Source: Saxidomus purpurata (Eukaryota > Mollusca > Bivalvia > Venerida > Veneridae). Taken from it: DNA of 64,000 nt. The notes beneath the pieces are model-generated. The model was not told the origin of the DNA, ran no database searches, and saw only the letters and a program-made list of their open reading frames with translations. The DNA lies in the NCBI GenBank assembly GCA_022818135.1, contig JAFMSR010000002.1, positions 22,253,999 to 22,317,998 of the forward strand, read 5' to 3'. Below, one piece after another: positions 57,300 to 64,000 of the stretch (its first letter is position 1; each line of letters starts with the position of its first letter). Made by a program: the position numbers and the translations under genes.

Positions 57300-57640
57300 T
57301 TAAAGGGGCATACCCTACTACGAGCAAATAATTTGAAAAATCTTTTGAAATTACAAAATATTTGAAAAATAGGCTAAAAGTACGAAAACTATTGAATAAA
57401 TGCATTTTTCAAATAGAACACATATCGAGAAATGACAAGTTTCTACACGAAGTGCCAATATAGTGCCATGTTTAAAACATCACCATTCACTAAAACAAAT
57501 AACAGATTAAGGTTAAACAGCACTGCAACACATCTTATTCGCTGATTTTACCGGTTATTATTGCTCTTTTTGGCTATATATTATAGGTTTCGTGAATATC
57601 ATTCTATTGAAGTATAACTTAAAGATTTTAAATTATTTCA
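57300..57640. mobile_element. TTAA MITE family member upstream of gene E
   Basis: Begins TTAAAGGGGCATACCCTACT, matching the left end of the 39993 element, and continues with the family's AAATAATT / CATATCGAGAAATG and GCTGATTTTACCG phrases. The right terminus is not clear. It starts only 41 bases from gene E's start codon. Confidence 0.55.
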
Positions 57641-58933
57641 AAATACATCCAGTTTTAAGAGCACGGTGTGTGTATTTAAAACGTTATTTTTATCTAAAAA
57701 AGCAAGCCTCTCTTCAGCTTGCACACAAATGAGACTTAATATGGTCGAATGCCTGCTCCAGAAAGATCGATCAACCGTTACAGGTATACAGTGACAATAC
57801 TATCGTTTAACCTGACAAACACCAATGAGCCGATAGAAGGTGTTCATTTCTTGAAGATACTTACACTAAATACCGGTTACCCTCTATATCTAAAAATATA
57901 TTTACACCAATTTAGGTAATTTTCAATGAAGAAAAGATTTTTAAAAAATTCAAGAGTACACAAATGTACCTTTATTGAATAAACATGATCCATCACTTTA
58001 TTCAAATTACAAAATGATTAAGTCAATTAAGTCCCTCTGATCAATGTTCCTAAATTATATTGATACATACCAGGGAAAATAAAGGCTTTGGAAAACACAT
58101 ACCCTCACCACTAATGCTTTCGTCTATTACCGGTATTTAATAAACGGAAGGCCATATACATGATAGTGAACGTATATCGTACGTTGCTGCAAATGCAAAT
58201 AAAATACTAAACTAATTATTCACAAACACACTGAACTTGTTTTTTCAGCATATTTAATGAAGTAAATCAACATGCATTGCAAGCGTTTTTCAGTGCAAAC
58301 TTACATTTGTTTTCGTTTTTATTGGTTCAAATGACGACAGGTGTTAAGATACTTTCGTTGTCGAACTCTCTAAACTCCTTTTAGTTCGTTGAATGATATA
58401 CAGCGCAAATAATGTACATATCCAGACGTACATGGCAAAAAAAACGTATAAATAGTCTAAAGTAATGAAAGGAAAAAGTTCGATTCGTAATTATGGGGTA
58501 AATTAATATATTTGATATTCAATTTTGACCATTAAAACCTCTATATAGCTTTACATTACATCATATTTGAAACTTATTTCTATCACGCTTATAGTTTCAT
58601 CGTAAAGTGAATTCTGGTAGATAGAGTAAACAAGATTATCGATTAGCACACTATAAAATATAATTTAAACAGGTTACTTACCATATGAAAGAAATTCACC
58701 AACAAACACCTGGTAGAATGGCTGGCTAATGTACTGTGAGTTACGTGTATCAAACGATAGATGAACATGTACTTATATGTATGCAATATCGTTGAAATAT
58801 TAATTAAAAAGCCTCATAACCTTTTTATATTCAACAAAGTTACTTGGTTATAAATAGGATGCAATTATATCAATTTGATTTTTATAATGATAAAAAAATC
58901 TGAAACAGTATTACATAGTATATAAACATTAAT

Positions 58934-59190
58934 TTGATTCGTCCTTTCATCATTTCGTCACGTGTAAGATCTTTTAAAAGTGCTAGGATCACTCACCGTC
59001 TGACGTGCGTCGTCCGTCCACCATTTCCAGCAAACGACATTTCCTCTGAAATCACTTTCCCAATATTGATAAACCTTGCCTTGCAGAGATGTTCCTTGCA
59101 TGCAGCTATACCAAAGTGTTCAAAGAATTCTATTCCATGCAGAACTCTGGTTGCTATGGCAACAAAGTGAACAACTTTTAAAAGTCTATC
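58934..59190. repeat. Single monomer of a bivalve dispersed repeat
   Basis: Read on the - strand it contains CACTTTGTTGCCATAGCAAC, CCAGAGTTCTGCATGGAAT and a GTGGACGGACGACGC phrase, resembling one core repeat plus the tetranucleotide end of pearl/HINE-like elements. The 78-codon frame here is not a gene. The rest of 57641-60990 has no gene or other feature apart from the MITE at 59581. Confidence 0.45.
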
Positions 59191-59580
59191 TCCGAAAGCG
59201 CAAGACTTACTTAGATAATTGGTTTGTAGAAATGTCTAGTTAAACTATATCAAGTTTGTCCAAATACAAGTAACACGGTGACCAGGGTTACCGCATCTTT
59301 GCTGAGCATACCACCAAAATACACAAATGTTCCGTGCATTGTGGCAATAATGTCATGTAATTGTCTTTGATAAAGAAATAAATAGATTGATGATCTTACC
59401 TCTCCTCGCTTGGCTCTGTTTACATCAGAAAATGATGGGATGTGACGCCTTAAATGATAAAATACCGGCGATGCGCGGGAAATGATGTGGTAACCCTTGT
59501 CACCGTGAATTCTGTTCCTGTGGTTAAAACTGGTCCCTCCCGAGGTGACATATGTTTCACAAAGAAATATATAGTACAGC

Positions 59581-59953
59581 TTAAAGAGGTACTTCCTAAA
59601 ACTGGTGTAATAGTTTCTTCAGCATAAATATTAGAATATTTGCAAGTATTATTACTTAACCTAAAATTTAAAGATATTTATTCCAGACATCATCCGTAAA
59701 ATCAGCGTTTCAAAATATGTAACAGTACCGTAAAACATTCAATAATCTATGTAAAGTTGTTGTAATAAAATCAATAGGCGGATAGCGATTTATTGCAGAA
59801 GGTCTCTATGTTGATTATATTCACTAAAATGAGTCATTTTTCGATATAATTATGCTGTTCTTTAAGATTGTATTTATTTTCATTTTACGTTCATTGATCA
59901 CATTAGTTATAGTTAGAGAGTAAACTCTGATAGATTTAGGGAGTGCCCATCAA
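59581..59953. mobile_element. TTAA MITE family member (about 373 bp)
   Basis: The ends read TTAAAGAGGTACTTCCTAAA and, inversely, GATGGGCACTCCCTAAA. The interior contains GATAGCGATTTATTGCAGAA and phrases shared with 41200-41360. It is close to the uninterrupted form of the 39993-41397 element. Confidence 0.6.
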
Positions 59954-60994
59954 AAAATCTTTTTCTGAAGCCGCAAGGCCAAGAGCTTAGATATTTGTTG
60001 TGTAGCATGCATTCTCTATTGTGTTTGTTCAAAGTTTGCCCCTGGGGTCAAAATCCCTAACCCTCTCCCCGCAGAAGTAAAGAAATATTTGAGTTAGGGG
60101 CAACGTTGATAAGCATACGTTTGTCAAAATCTTTTGTTACTTCTTCTGTACAAGAGTGTTCAATGAAATATTACTTTCAGAATGGTAAATACTGCTAACC
60201 TGAAAATCTGACGTTTCTGGTAATGTGACTGTGTGACTGCAAAATATTGTCATTTAAGCTTTTTTCTATAAAACGCATATACTGTATCTGCTTTATGCAA
60301 CTTTCGCTATGGTGTTGCAACGGTTCGAATAAAATCTGGGCAGTAAGAAAAATTCAAGAATAGATGTCCCCTTACAACATATACAGTAATGATATTAGAA
60401 CAGACTTGTTGAATGGATTCGAAACAGCTGTTTGCAACATCAACATTATGGGTGATTGTAATGACTGCGTTGATCAGATATTATTCAAAATCATGTTTGA
60501 AATTTTAAATAAGATGACATGTTTTATGTGTATCTAATGAAAGCCTAATTTTAAGCAATATTATTTTGTTACTAACGGACTCTAGTTGTATATAGTAGTT
60601 GCTAATCAGTACCCTTTACAATTTCAAAGAGGGTACTTACATTTCTTCTCACTTTACCGTGTACCATAGCACAATCACGGTATTAAGCTTTTCCAGTTCA
60701 TTCATATTTTTGTGCAGTTAGTTCCTGTAGAGTAAGCCATCACAAAGTAATATCTTGTTCTTCGGGTTTTTAAAAAGAAGATGGGCAAATGGAGCGTATT
60801 TGTGTTTTAAATTATCATTTCTAGAATAAACGAGAAACATAGACATGACCAAAACAGGAATCTATTATAATATAGTCGCAGCATTATGCTAAAATGTCAC
60901 CACTGAACAGAAGCGAAAAGGCGTCTATAATACATTCCATATTAAATGTAAAACAAACGCAACTTTTACTATATTTCTAGACGAATCTAACGGT

Positions 60995-62083
60995 CATTAA
61001 CATCTAAAACAAGAGCTGTCCCTCACAAGTGACGAATGCCCCCGAAAGAGGTGCCTCACAGTCTGTGTCCTCTCCATGTGCTCAATAAATGTGCTATGTA
61101 ATTTTAAAATCCTTCCATGCATGACAGAGTAACCATGCATACAGTATTCCATTACTTTAAACACTAAGTGTGACCTTGACCTTTGAGGTAGGGACTTGGG
61201 TCTTGCACGCGACACATCCACTTGATGTGCTAGACATTTGTGCCAAGTTATTTTAAAATCCTTCAAAGCATCATAAAGTTATAGTCCGGACACAAATGTA
61301 TGCATATATACAGGATTTCATTACCTATAAACTCTAAGTGTGACCTTGACCTTTGCGGTAGGGATGTGGGTCTTGCACGCGACACGTCGTCTTGATGTGC
61401 TAGACATTTGTGCCAAGTTATTTAAAAATCCTTCAGTGCATGACAAAGTTAGAGTCCGGACACGAATGTGTGCATATATGCATACATAGAGGAATCCATT
61501 ACCTTCAAACTCTTAGTATGACCTTGACCTTTGAGCTAGGGACGTGGGTCTTGCACGCGACACGTCGTCTTGATGTGCTAGACATTTGTGCCAAGTTATT
61601 TTAAAATCCTTCAATGCATGACAAAGTTACAGTCCGGACACGAATATATGCATATATAGAGGAATCCATTACCTTCAAACTCTAAGTATGACCTTGACCT
61701 TTGAGCTAGGGACGTGGGTCTTGCACGCGACACGTCGTCTTGATGTGCTAGACATTTGTGCCAAGTTATTTTAAAATCCTTCAATGCATGACAAAGTTAC
61801 AGTCCGGACACGAATGTGTGCATATATAGAGGAATCCATAACCTTCATACTCCAAGTGTGACCTTGACCTTTGAGGTAGGGATGTGGGTCTTGCACGCGA
61901 CACATCGTCTTGATGTGCTAGACATGTGTGCCCAGTTATTTTAAAATCCTTCAATGCATGACAGAGTTACAGTCCGGACACAAATTTGTAAGTGGGGACG
62001 CACAGACGGACGGACGGACGGACGGACCGACCCACAGACAGACGGACAGTGCGATTTTAATATGCCACCCTTCGGGGGCATAA
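60995..62083 (+). mobile_element. Pearl/HINE-like element with five core repeats
   Basis: Left subterminal TGCCCCCGAAAG (about 61027-61038) and right CTTCGGGGGCA (62070-62080) are inverse. Five core repeats of about 170 bp carry GTGACCTTGACCTTTGAGG at about 61171, 61341, 61519, 61689 and 61859, with GGGTCTTGCACGCGACAC and TGATGTGCTAGACATTTGTG in each. A GACGGACGGACGG run (62004-62048) follows. The layout matches the elements at 11492 and 50176 with unrelated core sequence. Confidence 0.8.
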
Positions 62084-64000
62084 AAATACCCCGCTATTGC
62101 GTAAGACATTAATCTAAACTGGTGACATTTTTCTATGTTTGTATATTACAATGCACTTTTGTTACTGTTAAACGCCAACATTTCTTATCGTTTTCTTTAG
62201 ACAGGTTATGTCACGTCTGACCCCGAAATTGTACGTGGTACATGTTTTTGTGTGTTTTATTGTAAAGTATAAAGTACATTACCAGCTATAGCCGTAAAAA
62301 ATCTTCATGCAGGGCTGTTTTAATCAATAGCACATAATTGCAAGTGTATCTACAGCAGTTGTATAATAAAGTTTATATTGACTTGTTCTTTCATTATATA
62401 GTTGTAATATTTAAGAAAAGCATTACAATTATATCACAGTGCATTGTTAATATGTTTAAGCCCCGCGATGATTGCATCGTCCGTCCGTCCTTCCGTCCCG
62501 CTATTGTGCGTAGAGAATCACTCGATATTTAATTTATTGATAGATGACAATGAGAGAAAGTGTAGCTTATAATAAGCATAATTCCAGCTTCGTTAAGTTA
62601 CTGTCCTTTTTTTTCTTGTGTGGACCATAACTCAGAAAGTACAGAAAAGAATCAATTTATATTTCGTGTATTAATATATGTCTATGAGGATGTGCAGTGC
62701 ATAAGAACAATAACTCTAGAATAGTAATTTTTGTGCTGACCGTGAGTCAAAAACTGATGGCTAATCAATTGATACTTCATATATTTACTCAGAACAATGT
62801 AAGGAAATACAGCACACAAGACATATAACTGTATGTGTACACGAAATAACTACGTGCAAAAGTGATTCAACAACATCAAAATTTACAATATATTTTATAT
62901 AGAAATATATTTTCGTAAAACATCTCCTGAATTCATTTTAAGTGCTTTGATTATCAATCTTTGACAATGAATTAAGAAAATAAAAAATATATATCTATGC
63001 TCACAATAGTTATAAATACTAAAGGAAACTTCTCACGCACCAGCTGCTCTTTTCCTTCTTAAAGTTTATTTAATATAATTCAACCCTTCCATTATCTACC
63101 AGTTTGTTTTCAGCTATCTGTGCACGAAAGCTTTTATGTGTTGCATTTAAGAAGGCAATGAGCAGACATTTCCGTTACATAAATTTCAAAATGATAGAGT
63201 GATAAAAATTTCATCGGAAGAGAATTTTAAGATTGGGTGTCCTTAGGAAGAGCATATGTTATGTCTACGGAAGTTTAAACGTTAGATTAAAATGCTCTGC
63301 TGGATCATGTAACGGAAGTAACTGCTCCTACCTTTGTATATATGTTCATATAACTGTGCGTAAATACAAATATATATGAACATATGTTCAAACACGACTC
63401 TTCGTGTACAATATACTATCTGAAGGTTACACAACAGTAAACGTGTTATCAAATACTTCAGTGTTAATATAAGACATTTGTGTAAATAAAAAAAACCTCA
63501 CCCGGGTTACCCAATGCAAAACGATTTTCTAAATCAAATCCCAGTACGATTAGATCGAGATAATTTCGATAAAAACACTTTTGTTACTTCTGCATAAACC
63601 ACATCTACTATATACATGATGTTTTAAAATATGTTTCCTGCATCGCAGTATATCAAATAGCGTGCGCGGGGTACCAATAAATTTACTGTGCAGATTTCGT
63701 CGTACATGAGTACTGGTGGTACAAGTGTTTCAGTAAGACGTAGATCTGACCAAAATTAAAAACACTATCACATGAACGTTCACACGTGAATGACATGATG
63801 GTGCGATCAAAATATGCATGCGTCTGTGTAGAAAAATGTCTCAACTATATACACGTATAGGCTAATAGTCAACCCTCAACAACGCCGCACAATAATCAAA
63901 GCGCTGTGAGCGCTGAAGGCCAGGGGGCTATAGATTAACTCCCCTAAAAACAACCTTTGACCTTCGTGATTTACGCTGAACCTTACCTAAAGCGCGGGTC
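62084..64000. other. Intergenic stretch with no recognisable gene
   Basis: AT-rich sequence. A short decayed 'GGACCATAACTC / GAACAATAACTC' repeat is at 62620-62770 and a palindrome ATATATGTTCATAT / ATATATGAACATAT near 63338-63385. Only short open frames are present. Confidence 0.45.

Noticed and set aside
58934..59170. 78-codon + strand frame upstream of gene E
   Set aside because: Lies in a dispersed bivalve repeat monomer, read on the opposite strand; no protein similarity recognised.

Overview
This 64 kb window is eukaryotic and AT-rich. Its genes are split by GT-AG introns, long non-coding stretches separate them, and interspersed repeats are dense. The repeats point to a bivalve mollusc, perhaps a heterodont (venerid-type) clam: pearl/HINE-like elements made of about 145-170 bp core repeats closed by an ACGG microsatellite, 'gaccttgacc' tandem monomers, a Mutator-like transposase fragment and a 5'-truncated RT element. 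The species cannot be named from the sequence alone. There are no prokaryotic operons, rRNA genes or CRISPR arrays.

The protein-coding content is one family: SLC22-type organic ion transporters of the major facilitator superfamily. Five family members or relics are visible. (A) The last codons and stop of an upstream + strand gene lie at 3-113. (B) A decayed + strand copy keeps exon-1, exon-2 and exon-5 relics at 1766-5114. (C) A complete-looking eight-exon + strand gene lies at 18251-28669 (534 aa). (D) A second decayed + strand copy keeps exon-1 and exon-2 relics at 30448-31192. (E) A complete-looking eight-exon - strand gene lies at 57259-37532 (519 aa). C and E converge tail to tail, about 8.9 kb apart. 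Five of their eight exons have identical lengths (422, 135, 83, 118 and 73 bp) and all intron phases match.

The 3' flank of gene A (1 to about 4450) and the 3' flank of gene C (about 28600 to 34055) are copies of each other. Each runs from the gene's last codons through a decayed exon 1/exon 2 pair. The array therefore grew by duplication of a unit made of a live gene plus a dead neighbour. The two copies have since taken different insertions and deletions, so each serves as an empty-site control for the other.

Region by region: 1-5.1 kb is gene A's tail and pseudogene B; 5.1-18.2 kb is intergenic and repeat-rich (inverted dispersed element, block duplication, HINE, TTAA MITE, palindromic satellite); 18.25-28.7 kb is gene C; 28.7-34.1 kb is the duplicated flank with pseudogene D and a 2 kb TIR transposon; 34.1-37.5 kb is repeats with a Mutator-like fragment; 37.5-57.3 kb is gene E, whose introns 5 and 7 hold nested inverted-repeat elements, a SINE, a HINE and a truncated retroelement; 57.3-64 kb is non-coding upstream of gene E with MITEs and a third HINE. 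All calls rest on translation by eye, splice-site logic and comparison within the window. No database search was run.
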